This document shows, one piece after another, positions 26,891 through 35,650 of a stretch of 64,000 nucleotides of DNA. The DNA is from an uncultured Roseateles sp. (GTDB lineage: Bacteria > Pseudomonadota > Gammaproteobacteria > Burkholderiales > Burkholderiaceae_C): positions 186,001-250,000 of the forward strand of contig NZ_CAMFJS010000001.1 of the NCBI RefSeq assembly GCF_945956965.1. Reading direction: 5' to 3'. The position numbers were made by a program, and so were the translations under genes. Every line of letters begins with the position of its first letter. Position 1 is the stretch's first letter. Below the pieces are notes generated by a model. The model ran no database searches, was not told the origin of the DNA, and saw nothing but the letters and a program-made list of their open reading frames with translations.

Positions 26891-27316
26891 CTAACGTCTT
26901 CCACTGGCGGATACGGCATGCCGATTCGTCGGCCTGGGGCGCAGTTGCAGGAACAGATCGCTGGCGATCAGGCACTGCAACAATTCTTTGAGCTGGGGAG
27001 GGGTGGTCGGGCGTATCAAGGCTTGATGACAACCGACAAGCGCCAAATAGAACTTTGCCGCCAACTCGGCCGCCTTGTGAGCATCCCCTGTGAGCTGCAT
27101 GAACTTGCGCTCAAACAGACCCAGGCGCATGGGCACGACCTCAGCCAACGATTGGGCGATTGACTCAGATGAGGTGGTCAACTCTGGGAATGCACTCAAG
27201 GATTCAGGAAGCTTGATGTGCCGCGTCGCCACAGCGCCGCAGCCAGGGTCGCGCCACCGCGACGCTTGCATGCTTGAGGCCCACACACGCAGACGCAAAT
27301 CGTCGGCATCGCATAC
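26891..27316 (-). CDS. Hypothetical protein, uncertain gene
   Basis: A possible 141-residue cytoplasmic protein lying between the TPS operon and the divergent cyclase-ATPase gene. Its C-terminal half (ESIAQSLAEVVPMRLGLFERKF onward) has a natural helical composition, unlike the competing plus-strand frame. I recognise no family. Against it: no clear ribosome site at ATG 27316 and only 30 bases to the divergent start at 27347. If it is false, 26695-27346 is a ~650-base non-coding region. Confidence 0.3.
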   Translation of the reverse strand, partial: VCDADDLRLRVWASSMQASRWRDPGCGAVATRHIKLPESLSAFPELTTSSESIAQSLAEVVPMRLGLFERKFMQLTGDAHKAAELAAKFYLALVGCHQALIRPTTPPQLKELLQCLIASDLFLQLRPRPTNRHAVSASGRR

Positions 27317-27346
27317 CATGCATCCAGCGCCACATGCCCAAATGGC

Positions 27347-30283
27347 ATGGCCGCTGGTCCAGTGGCACAACTCAATCTTGCCTGCCTGCTTCTGATTGAT
27401 ATCGTCGACAGCGCCGCGCTGTCCGAGCGCCTTGGCGATCAAGAAATGGCCCGCTTGTGGCACCGGCATGATGCGCTAGCGCGCGGCCTGCTACGGGAAT
27501 GGCGCGGCCGGGAGATCGACAAGGCGGATGGATTCCTGTTGCTCTTCGAGCAAACCAGCGACGGCCTCGGCTTTGCATTGGCCTATCAACAGGCCTTAGC
27601 CACTCTGCCCGAACCCTTGCTGGCACGCGTCGGCCTGCATGCCGGGCCGGTAACGCTGCGGGAGAACAGCCCGCACGATGTCGCCATGGGTGCCAAGCCA
27701 CTGGAAGTGGATGGCTTGGCCAAGCCGGTGGCGGCACGCGTGATGGCAGCCGCGCGGGGCGGGCAAACCTTGCTGACGGCCCTCGCCCGCGATTGCTTGG
27801 GGCCTAGCGAGCACCGCCTGGTTTCGCACGGGCATTGGCGCTTGAAAGGCCTGCCTGAGCCGCTTGAGCTCTTTGAGGCGGGCAGCGCCACTGCCCCGTT
27901 CACACCGCCACCCGATTCGGATAAAGCCTATCGAGTGCTCCAGCAAGGTGGCCACTGGCAGCCGGTGCGGGAAATCCGCCACAGCCTGCCGGCCGAACGC
28001 GACGCTTTTGTTGGCCGCCGCGCCCCGCTTCTGGAATTGGCGCGGCGCTACGCTCAAGATGCCAGGCTGGTGTCCGTTCTGGGCATTGGCGGGACGGGCA
28101 AAACCCGCTTGGTCACCCACTTTGGCTGGACCTGGCGCGGCAACTACCCCGGCGGCGTTTGGTTTTGCGACCTGGCAGCGGCCCGCACGCTTGATGGTCT
28201 AGTTTCAGCCGTGGCGCAGGGCTTGGGCCTGCGCCTGGACAAGCTCGACCCGATTGAGCAACTGTGCAGCGCCATTGCCGGGCGCGGGCGCTGCCTGCTG
28301 ATACTGGACAACTTCGAACAAGTCGCTCGACACGCGGAGGGCACCCTGGGCCAGTGGCTTGACCGCGCCCCGGAAGCGCATTTCCTGGTCACCACCCGTG
28401 AGGTCTTGGGCATTCCTGGCGAAGAAACCTTGGCCTTGGCCCCCCTTCCCTGGCCAGATGCCGAGAACCTATTCTGGCTGCGCGCGCATGCCGCGCGCAT
28501 CGACTTTCATCCCAGCGAAGAGGACAAGCAGGCCGTGGGCGCCCTGGTGCGCTTGCTCGACGGATTGCCGCTGGCGATTGAATTGGCCGCGTCCCGGGTG
28601 CGCATCCTGCCGCCGCGAGCCATGTTGTCCCGAATGAGCGAGCGCTTCAAGCTGCTGGCCAGCACCGGCGGCCGGCAAGACAGGCAGTCCACATTGCGCG
28701 CCGCCTTTGACTGGTCGTGGGACTTGCTGACCCCGGCGGAGCGGGCCACCCTGGCCCAGCTCTCGGTATTTGAGAGCGGCTTCAATTTGGATGCAGCCGA
28801 AAGCGTGATCGAACTGAGTGCGTTTGATGACGCAGCCTGGGGCGTCGACGTCCTGCATTCGCTGGTGGATAAGTCCTTTGTCCGCGCGATCTCCAGCGAA
28901 CGCTTTGACCTGCTGGTCAGCGTGCAAGCCTATGCCGACGAGCATCTGCGCACCCCTGGGCGCTATGAGGGCAGCGGCCCGGCCGCCTTACGCGCCGCGC
29001 AAGCCAGGCACGCCGCATGGTTTGCCGCATTGGGCCCCAGCTACGCGAAGGACGGCAATAGCAGCGATCTGGACAACTTGATCGTCGCTTGCCGACGGGC
29101 GCTGGATTGGGGCGAAGGCAGCATGGCCACCGGCGCCCTGGAAGGCGCTTGGTCGGTGCTAAGCCTGCATGGGCCGTTCAAGGTGGGCGTGGCATTGGCG
29201 CAGGCGGTTCTGCTGATGAAAGGCCTGAATGCCGAGCTAGTTGCACGGGTCGAGTTTCTACTGGCCCAAGCTTGCAACGCCAGCGGCCTCTTGGTGGATG
29301 CCCGCCGACATGCCGAAGCCGCCTTGTCCACAGCGCAGATCACTGACCACACACGAACGACCGCATCAGCTTCGATCTTGCTTGGGCTTTTGCTCGCTCG
29401 AGAGGGGCAGCTTGAAGCAGCGACGAACCTCGCGTGCCAAGCACTGGTCCAAGCCACATCAATGGCAGATCTTCGCCTGCAATGTTCCGCACTTAACACC
29501 CTAGGAATCTTGGCGTCCACCACCGGTAGGCTGGACAAAGGCAAAGAACACTACCTTGCCGCCCTGGGTTTGGCGCGCCAGCACAATGATCTGCATTGGC
29601 AAGCCAGCGTACTGGGCAATCTCGGGATCTTGGATCTAGGCCGAGGGCATTTGGCAACAGCGGAGCAGTACTTCGAGGAGACGCTGAAAATTGCGCGCCA
29701 ACTCGGTGACCGCAAATGTGAAGGCAATGCCCTTTGCAATTTGGGCTTGCTGAAGCACTCCCTTCAACGCCTCGATGAAGCAATCTCGCTCAGCCAAAGC
29801 GCACTGTGGATTGCCAAAGAATTGGGCCACCCTCGCCTGGAGTGTGTGGCCTTATGCAATCTGGGCATTTTCATGAGCAGCCCGCATCAGGCGAAAGAGG
29901 CCTTACGCAATTTGCAAGAAGCGCTCGGCATGACCAGAAACCTGAATGACCGACAGTTAGAAGGACAGGTGCTCTGCTATCTCGCTGCGGCGCACCTGCA
30001 GCTCAAGCAGTTTGATCAGGTCCAGCACTGCCTAGAAGAAAGCCGCCCCTTGCTGGAGGCGGCGGATGATCAGGCCGGTCTTGGCATCTTGTTGTGCACG
30101 CAAGCTCAGTGCGCACACGAGCAAGGCCAAGCCGAATCTGCCGCGAATTTTCTGAAGGCGGCCAGAGCCATCGCAGCAGCAATTCAAGCGGGCGACGCTT
30201 CCGAGCTTGGCGAGACCCTGCGCCGAACCGGCGCGCTCTTGGGTCACGCCAATCAGGACGGCGACGCTATTCGTTGTGAATGA
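27347..30283 (+). CDS. Class III cyclase-like / STAND ATPase / TPR signalling protein
   Basis: A 978-residue three-part cytoplasmic protein. Residues ~10-180 form a class III nucleotidyl cyclase domain with metal aspartates D18 (LIDIVDS) and D61 (KADGFLLLF) and a conserved R131 (AARV). The catalytic asparagine of the usual V-N-x-A-A-R motif is replaced (AKPVAAR), so activity is doubtful. Residues ~220-560 form an NB-ARC/STAND-type ATPase with P-loop GIGGTGKT (246-253), Walker B LLILDNFE (~317-324) and LPLAIELAASR. Residues ~640-960 carry tetratricopeptide repeats such as ALNTLGILASTTGRLDKG. This architecture is common in bacterial signal proteins whose TPR part senses a partner. It overlaps the convergent neighbour by 17 bases. 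The target is unknown. Confidence 0.85.
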   Translation: MAAGPVAQLNLACLLLIDIVDSAALSERLGDQEMARLWHRHDALARGLLREWRGREIDKADGFLLLFEQTSDGLGFALAYQQALATLPEPLLARVGLHAGPVTLRENSPHDVAMGAKPLEVDGLAKPVAARVMAAARGGQTLLTALARDCLGPSEHRLVSHGHWRLKGLPEPLELFEAGSATAPFTPPPDSDKAYRVLQQGGHWQPVREIRHSLPAERDAFVGRRAPLLELARRYAQDARLVSVLGIGGTGKTRLVTHFGWTWRGNYPGGVWFCDLAAARTLDGLVSAVAQGLGLRLDKLDPIEQLCSAIAGRGRCLLILDNFEQVARHAEGTLGQWLDRAPEAHFLVTTREVLGIPGEETLALAPLPWPDAENLFWLRAHAARIDFHPSEEDKQAVGALVRLLDGLPLAIELAASRVRILPPRAMLSRMSERFKLLASTGGRQDRQSTLRAAFDWSWDLLTPAERATLAQLSVFESGFNLDAAESVIELSAFDDAAWGVDVLHSLVDKSFVRAISSERFDLLVSVQAYADEHLRTPGRYEGSGPAALRAAQARHAAWFAALGPSYAKDGNSSDLDNLIVACRRALDWGEGSMATGALEGAWSVLSLHGPFKVGVALAQAVLLMKGLNAELVARVEFLLAQACNASGLLVDARRHAEAALSTAQITDHTRTTASASILLGLLLAREGQLEAATNLACQALVQATSMADLRLQCSALNTLGILASTTGRLDKGKEHYLAALGLARQHNDLHWQASVLGNLGILDLGRGHLATAEQYFEETLKIARQLGDRKCEGNALCNLGLLKHSLQRLDEAISLSQSALWIAKELGHPRLECVALCNLGIFMSSPHQAKEALRNLQEALGMTRNLNDRQLEGQVLCYLAAAHLQLKQFDQVQHCLEESRPLLEAADDQAGLGILLCTQAQCAHEQGQAESAANFLKAARAIAAAIQAGDASELGETLRRTGALLGHANQDGDAIRCE

Positions 30284-30647
30284 CCGGGTCCAGAGACAGC
30301 GGCCGCCCCTGCCCATCCTTCAAGTTGACGTCGTACTTGAAGTCCTTGCGATCAATATGCCGCAGCTTCTTGCAAGCGAACTTCTTGCCGCCATTACCAA
30401 CAGGGCCGCAATCGCCATAGTCGCCGTTAGCATCTTTGATGACGATGCCGTTGGCGGCAAAGCTGTAGCCATCGCTGTTCAGCGTCCATTCGATCCGATT
30501 CTGGTTCTTCGCCATATTCACCGGATCGGGATCCACCTTGATCGCGCCGGCGACAACTTGTACGTCCACCTTTCTATCGGCACCTTGGGCGATGGCGCCG
30601 TGCGCCAGCAGTGAGAGTCCAGCCAGCAATACCCATCGATTCAACAT
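30267..30647 (-). CDS. Small periplasmic protein of unknown function
   Basis: A 126-residue protein from ATG 30647, preceded by AAGGAG at good spacing. It has a signal peptide (NRWVLLAGLSLLAHGAIAQG), then about 105 residues with RIEWTLNSDGYSFAANGIVI, two cysteines that could pair (GDCGPVGNG, FACKKL), and a closing SLDPVIHNE. The composition suggests a small soluble beta-rich domain, but I recognise no named family. Its last 17 bases overlap the end of the convergent cyclase-ATPase gene. Confidence 0.75.
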   Translation of the reverse strand: MLNRWVLLAGLSLLAHGAIAQGADRKVDVQVVAGAIKVDPDPVNMAKNQNRIEWTLNSDGYSFAANGIVIKDANGDYGDCGPVGNGGKKFACKKLRHIDRKDFKYDVNLKDGQGRPLSLDPVIHNE

Positions 30648-30785
30648 CGTCAATCTCCTTGAGTTTGGGCCGCCGATCCAGTGATCAGCCGTGCGGATTC
30701 TGTTCCGAATCACGGGCTTGCGAAAGCCGCTCCGGTTGCGAAAAAGCCAAAGCTATTGAAGCCGGGCGCAAGCGGGTTCTGCCGC

Positions 30786-31493
30786 TCAGGCCGGCGGCTT
30801 GGGCTCGCTGGCATCCGCCTGCAGGCGCTGCTGCAAGCGCCGAACGTCATTGCTCAGGCGACCGGCGATCATGCGAACCACCTCGAAGCCGAACTCGGGA
30901 TTTTGAAAGTAGAGCTGCTTGAAGGTGGTCTCATCCATGGACATCACCGTGCAAGCTCGCACGCAACGCGCGGTGCCGGTGCGCATGCGGTCGGGCGCGA
31001 AGAAGGCGATCTCGCCAAACATCTGGCCAGGCATGATTTGATAGCCGCCTTCGACAATCTCGACTTGCCCGTCCACCAAAAAGTAGAGCCGGTCCGCCAG
31101 ATCACCCGCGCGAAACAGCACGCTGCCTGCCTTGAGCTTGCGTTGCTTCATATAGGGGCGCAACCACACGCCCGATAGATCGGCCGCCTCCGCCGAAGCC
31201 CGCACCCGGCGGGTGAGCCTGTGCATCTGCCAGGCCCGCACCAAGTTCACCGGCAGCAACACCGCATGCAAGGCCAACACCATCCAGGCCTGGCCGAGTG
31301 CACCGTAGACGACAAAACCCAGATTGCTGCCCACCGCCAACCAGCGCAGCGGAATGATGGTCTTGACCATGGTGCTGGCAATGATCAGGCCGCCAGCCAG
31401 CAAAGCAGAAATGACCGCCACCACACCCTCTGGGTGCGAAAGCAGCTCGGCGAAGCGAGCCGTGGCAGCCGTCAAGAGTTCGGTGTTGGACAA
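30786..31493 (-). CDS. Membrane protein with C-terminal cyclic nucleotide-binding domain
   Basis: A 235-residue protein starting at TTG 31493, chosen because CAGGAG lies six bases upstream and no ATG fits. Two or three membrane helices occupy residues ~25-85. A cNMP-binding beta-roll covers ~115-205, with LKAGSVLFRAGDLADRLYFL and the phosphate-binding cassette PGQMFGEIAFF followed by RTGTARC. This is the Crp/PKA-type binding fold without a DNA-binding domain, so the output is probably through the membrane. It sits 69 bases downstream of the DUF2894 gene on the same strand and may be the last gene of that operon. Whether a class III cyclase such as the neighbouring 27347 gene supplies its ligand is open. 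Confidence 0.82.
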   Translation of the reverse strand: MSNTELLTAATARFAELLSHPEGVVAVISALLAGGLIIASTMVKTIIPLRWLAVGSNLGFVVYGALGQAWMVLALHAVLLPVNLVRAWQMHRLTRRVRASAEAADLSGVWLRPYMKQRKLKAGSVLFRAGDLADRLYFLVDGQVEIVEGGYQIMPGQMFGEIAFFAPDRMRTGTARCVRACTVMSMDETTFKQLYFQNPEFGFEVVRMIAGRLSNDVRRLQQRLQADASEPKPPA

Positions 31494-31562
31494 GGCACGC
31501 TCCTGAACTTGGCGCGCTGAGTATGCATCAGCGCCGCACGCAGCGGTGCTAGTGGCTTGTGC

Positions 31563-32270
31563 CTAGGCGCGTGGCTTGGTAGCAGGCCCCGCCTTCTTGC
31601 TTGGCGACGGGCGGGCTCTTGCCGGCGGATCCTGGGCGAACTGCTGCTCGTTGAATTGATCCAGCCACAGCAAGCTGTCCACATAGCCAACGAAGTGTTC
31701 GAGGTAGGCCGGTGAGATTTGCTGCATCAGGCTCAGGGTGCGGTGCACGATATGGTGCGAATTCAGCGGCCCGGCATTCTGCGGCAAGGCCTGACGCGAC
31801 TGCGCCAACTGCCTGTCCACACTGAGCCGCGCCCAGGTGCGCCGGAAGAACTGCAGCTCCTGGGGCTCGGCCGGAGCGGATGAAATCGCCGCCGGCCCTG
31901 CCGCGGCTTTTTTTCCCGCGGCCTGGGGCCCAAGCGCACCCGCGTGCTGGCCCAGCGCAGCCCCAGCGCCCCGCTCTTTCTGGCGCTGAATATGCAGCAG
32001 CAGTTCGGCCAATTGGCTGCGTTGCGGCTGCTGTTGCTGTTGCTGTGGCGCGGGCATGGCGCCGCCCGCCAGCGCCGCGGCGCCCGGCTCGTTCACGCAA
32101 GCGCTTTCGATTGGCAAACGCAGTGCGGCCATCCGCCCCTCCAGCCGCTCACGCGCGCGGCCCTCCAGCGCGCTGGCCCGGCGGGCCATCACCTCGATCA
32201 AGCGTTGCCGCACCAGCGCCGTTCTGGGCGAGGCGGGCGCTGGATAGAGCGGCGCGGCCTCATCAGCCAT
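31563..32270 (-). CDS. DUF2894 domain protein
   Basis: About 235 residues from ATG 32270, which overlaps the end of the OmpA-like gene by 8 bases (ATG 32279 is an alternative). An N-terminal helical part (ALVRQRLIEVMARRASALEG) leads to a poly-glutamine stretch (QQQQQQ) and an Ala/Gly-rich linker. The conserved DUF2894 core follows: ELQFFRRTWARLSVDRQL, then NSHHIVHRTLSLMQQISPAY and SYVDSLLWLDQ-like FVGYVDSLLWLDQF. The end is basic and proline-rich. No membrane segment or signal peptide is present, so it is cytoplasmic. It is always read here with the DUF3348-DUF802-OmpA genes; its role in that complex is unknown. Confidence 0.85.
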   Translation of the reverse strand: MADEAAPLYPAPASPRTALVRQRLIEVMARRASALEGRARERLEGRMAALRLPIESACVNEPGAAALAGGAMPAPQQQQQQPQRSQLAELLLHIQRQKERGAGAALGQHAGALGPQAAGKKAAAGPAAISSAPAEPQELQFFRRTWARLSVDRQLAQSRQALPQNAGPLNSHHIVHRTLSLMQQISPAYLEHFVGYVDSLLWLDQFNEQQFAQDPPARARPSPSKKAGPATKPRA

Positions 32271-32931
32271 GGGGTGCATCCGGCTTGTTGCGAGCGGGTC
32301 TGGCGATCGGTGCCATTTCCACCCGACGGTTGCGTGCGCGGCCCTGCGCATCATCATTGGGCGCCACCGGCTGCTCCGCACCAAAGGCAGCGGCGAAGAT
32401 GTCGGAAGACGGCACCGAGGCCTCGATCAAGGCACGGGTCACCGTCAACGCCCGTTGGGCCGAGAGCTCCCAGTTGTCAGCGAACTGCTGATTGCTGCCG
32501 CGCATCTGGCGGTCGTCGGTGAAGCCGCTGACCATCAAGATCTCGTCCCGCGCCTGCAGATAAGTCGTCAGCGGCCCCGCCAGGGTCTTCAGCAGCGCCC
32601 GACCTTCGGGCTGCAGCTCAGCCGAGTTGAAGGCGAACAGCACACTGCCGCTGATGCCGATGCGGCCATGCTCCAGGGTCACGCGCCCGGCGGCCAGGGG
32701 AATGGCCAGCGCCCGCTCCAGCGCTTGGCGGCGCTGTTCTTCTTGCTGGTGCTTGCTGACCTCTTCTTGCAGCTTGGTGGCCAGCTCCAGCTGCGAGGCA
32801 ATGGCCATCAGCAAGATCAGCACAAAAGCACCCAGCAAGCCGGCCATCAGGTCGCCAAAGACGGCCCATACCGGGGTGGTGGCTTCCAGGCCAGCGTCCT
32901 CGCTGGCGTCGATGTCCAGACCTTCGCTCAT
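32263..32931 (-). CDS. OmpA/MotB-like stator subunit
   Basis: A 222-residue protein with one N-terminal membrane helix and a periplasmic OmpA domain. The helix begins PVWAVFGDLMAGLLGAFVLI, and Asp27 in FGDLM lies where MotB, ExbD and ZorB carry the proton-conducting aspartate. A coiled linker (KLQEEVSKHQQEEQRRQALE) follows. The OmpA peptidoglycan-binding domain (~90-210) has LFAFNSAELQPEGR, the SGFTDDRQ loop and the closing RARNRRVEM. It overlaps the DUF802 gene by 4 bases and the DUF2894 gene by 8 bases, so expression is tightly coupled. Likely partner: the DUF802 protein as the MotA/ExbB-like half. Confidence 0.9.
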   Translation of the reverse strand: MSEGLDIDASEDAGLEATTPVWAVFGDLMAGLLGAFVLILLMAIASQLELATKLQEEVSKHQQEEQRRQALERALAIPLAAGRVTLEHGRIGISGSVLFAFNSAELQPEGRALLKTLAGPLTTYLQARDEILMVSGFTDDRQMRGSNQQFADNWELSAQRALTVTRALIEASVPSSDIFAAAFGAEQPVAPNDDAQGRARNRRVEMAPIARPARNKPDAPHG

Positions 32932-35648
32932 GGGGCGGGGGCAGCTTGCGCAGGCCGCGTCTCGAAGCGAGCTGCGGAACCCGATAAGCGCTGCAAGTCT
33001 TCAATGATTTGCTTTTGCGAAAGCAGGCTGAGGTCGATCACCTCTCGCGCTTGGCTAACGTAGTAACTCAGCTGCTCATCGCTGCGGCCCATGGCCGCGC
33101 CCAGCGCCGTATCCATGCGCTGCAGATGCGCGCTGAGCTTGTCATTCGATTCACAGAAGAGCTGCACGGCAAAGCCAAAGCTCTCGCCCAGGCTGGCCAC
33201 CTCGACCGCGCTGCTGCTGACCTGCGCGGCCACCTCCGCCAACTGGCTCGTCTGCGCATCCAGCTGCGCGTTGAACTGGCCGCCCACATGCTCAAGCATC
33301 TTGGCCGAGGAAGCGACCAGCGCGTCGATGGCGCTGCGCTGCTCCAACGCCGATTGGTTCATGCCATCCACCAGGCCGCCCAGGGTTGCCAGCACGCGGG
33401 CACGTTCTTCCAGCATCTGGTTGTCGCGCGCCAGACTGTCGGACAGCTGCTGGCGCAGCGCGCCCACCATATCCGCGGCGGCGCGCGGGGCCTCGGAGGC
33501 CGACTGCATCAGGCGGGCGATCTCGTGGCTGGTGCTGCGAGCTTGCGTCTCGGCTTGGGCGGTGATTTCCAACGCGGTGCGCTCCAGGGTTTCACACACC
33601 CGCTGCTGCTGGGCCAGGCTTGCGGCGCCCGCGGCTTGCCACTCTTGGCGCAAGGATGCGGCCATTGCCTCCAAAGCTTGAGCTATGGCTTGCACGCGCT
33701 GCTGCTCCAGCTGGCTGGCGCTGGTCTGCAACTCGGTCTGGCCCGCTTGCATCCGGTCCAGCAAGGCCTGGCCATGTTGCTCGAAGTGGCTGGCGGCGCT
33801 GGCCAGGGCCTGCTGGTTTTGCTGGCTCAGCTGGCTGCTGACCTGCTCATGCTGGCTCAGGGCCTGCTGCCAGCCTTGGCTGAGCTGCTGCACGGTGCTG
33901 TCCAGGCGCTCGGCCACTTGCGCCAGATGGCTGTTCACCGAGCGGCTCATCAAATCCTGAGTGGCTTGCGCCTGCCCGTTCATCCGTTTCAAGGCCTCGG
34001 CCATCTCGGTCTGCCAGCTCAGGTGGCGCTGGGCAAGGTCATCCAGATGCGCGTCCGCAGCCGCCTTGAGGCTGGCTTGCAGGGCTTGGGTCTCGCTGGC
34101 CATGCCGCTCAGCAGGCTGGCGGCTTCGCCCTGCCAGGCGCCATGCTTCTGGGCCACGGCGTCCAGGTGCTGGCTGAGCGCGCCGCCCATGGCGCTGTGC
34201 AGAGCCAAGGTCTCCCGGCCCATGCCACTGAGCGTGGCAGCGGTTTCCGCCTGCCAGCTGGCGTGGCGCTGATCCAGGTCGGCCAGATGTTGGCGGGCTG
34301 ATGCGCTGATCGCCGCTTGCACGGCTTGGTTCTCGGCGCTTATGGCACTCAGGGACGCGGCCAAATCGCCTTGCCAGCGGGCGTGACGCTGATCCAGCTC
34401 GGCCAGCTGCTGGCTGGCCGCTGCGCCGATTGCCGCTTGCACGGCCCGGCTCTCTGCACTCATCGTCGCCATGGCCGCAGCCATCTCGCCTTGCCAGCCG
34501 GCATGGCGCTGAGCCACCTCGGCCAACAAGGCGCTGCTGCCTTGGGCGAAGGTGTCGGCAAAGCCTTCGTGGCTGGCCCGCACCGCATTCACCACCGCGA
34601 GGCCGCTGCTTTCCTGCCGCGCCAGCAGGGTCTGGCAGGCAGAGCTGATGGTTTGTGCGCTGCTGTCAAAGCGCGCGGACAGTTCCAACTGCTGCGCCTG
34701 CATCGCGGCAGTCAGGCTTTGTTGCAAGGCCTTGGTCTCACTGGCAATGCCGCCTAGCGTGCTGCTGGCCATGGCATGCAGGGCTTCGCCGGCACTTTGT
34801 GCGCTGGCTTTGACGCTGCTCTGCAGGGTTTGATCCAGCGCCTGGGCCAAGCCGGTGTAGGCCGCATCGGCCTTGGCGTGGAAGCGCTCCTGGCTGGCCA
34901 AGAGGCGTTCATTGGCGAGCTCGGCCTGGCGCTCGATGCTGCTCATCAGCGCCTGCAAACCCTCCACCAGGGCGGGCATCTGCGTGGCTTGCTGCTGCAT
35001 CAGGGCCAGCGATTCCTCGCGCTGATGCACGGCAGAGAAGCCGCGCAAATGGCCCGCAATGCTGGCGTCCAGGCGCTGCGCCACCTGCACCCGCTCACGC
35101 CGGCACAGGGCCGACAACAGGCCCAAAGCCGCCGAGGCCGCCACCCCGGCCACCGAGGTGCCGAAAGCCAGGCCCAAACCCTTGACCGGGCCGACCAACG
35201 AGTTGCGCACCGCCACCAGATCAGACGCGCTCTCCAGCGCCGCGCCAGTGCCGCGCAGCGTGAGCACCATGCCGACGAAAGTGCCCAGCATGCCCAGCAA
35301 AACCACCAAGCCCGCCAGGGTGGGCGCCAGGGCCGGCCCGGGCAAAGCCACCGGCGCGCCTTCCACCCGGCGGCGCACGGCATTGCGCAGCGTCAGCGGC
35401 ACGTCCTCCAGCCAGGTGTTCAAGCTGGCGGGTGCTGCGCTCAAGCGCGTTATGGCTTGAGACAGGCCTTGCGTCGTTTGTTGAAAGCGGCTCAGCTCCC
35501 ACACGCCCATCAGGTAGAAGCCGGCGATCAGCCCCGTCAGCAGCAAAGCCAAGGGGTGACTGCCCCAGTAGCCATAAGCCACCCAGCCCATCACGGCCAA
35601 ACCCGCCAGCAAAGTGGCCCAACGAAGGAGCAGAGAACGTTTCATCAT
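32928..35648 (-). CDS. DUF802 protein, MotA/ExbB-like stator subunit with long coiled-coil tail
   Basis: A 906-residue protein. Two N-terminal helices (~8-25, ~31-49) and two further helices (~112-132 with LLGMLGTFVGMVLTL, ~152-182 with GPVKGLGLAFGTSVAGVAAS) match the MotA/TolQ/ExbB plan, including the Gly-rich LGT-G and the Thr/Ser-bearing last helix. About 700 cytoplasmic residues follow, predicted helical and coiled-coil, with ~50-residue repeats of the type LAELDQRHARWQGDLAASLS in the region ~360-560 (bases ~34000-34570). Start at ATG 35648, after the DUF3348 stop at 35651; ATG 35645 is equally possible. The long tail on a stator A-subunit recalls ZorA of Zorya, but none of the Zorya effectors are nearby. 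Confidence 0.9.
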   Translation of the reverse strand: MMKRSLLLRWATLLAGLAVMGWVAYGYWGSHPLALLLTGLIAGFYLMGVWELSRFQQTTQGLSQAITRLSAAPASLNTWLEDVPLTLRNAVRRRVEGAPVALPGPALAPTLAGLVVLLGMLGTFVGMVLTLRGTGAALESASDLVAVRNSLVGPVKGLGLAFGTSVAGVAASAALGLLSALCRRERVQVAQRLDASIAGHLRGFSAVHQREESLALMQQQATQMPALVEGLQALMSSIERQAELANERLLASQERFHAKADAAYTGLAQALDQTLQSSVKASAQSAGEALHAMASSTLGGIASETKALQQSLTAAMQAQQLELSARFDSSAQTISSACQTLLARQESSGLAVVNAVRASHEGFADTFAQGSSALLAEVAQRHAGWQGEMAAAMATMSAESRAVQAAIGAAASQQLAELDQRHARWQGDLAASLSAISAENQAVQAAISASARQHLADLDQRHASWQAETAATLSGMGRETLALHSAMGGALSQHLDAVAQKHGAWQGEAASLLSGMASETQALQASLKAAADAHLDDLAQRHLSWQTEMAEALKRMNGQAQATQDLMSRSVNSHLAQVAERLDSTVQQLSQGWQQALSQHEQVSSQLSQQNQQALASAASHFEQHGQALLDRMQAGQTELQTSASQLEQQRVQAIAQALEAMAASLRQEWQAAGAASLAQQQRVCETLERTALEITAQAETQARSTSHEIARLMQSASEAPRAAADMVGALRQQLSDSLARDNQMLEERARVLATLGGLVDGMNQSALEQRSAIDALVASSAKMLEHVGGQFNAQLDAQTSQLAEVAAQVSSSAVEVASLGESFGFAVQLFCESNDKLSAHLQRMDTALGAAMGRSDEQLSYYVSQAREVIDLSLLSQKQIIEDLQRLSGSAARFETRPAQAAPAP

Positions 35649-35650
35649 GA

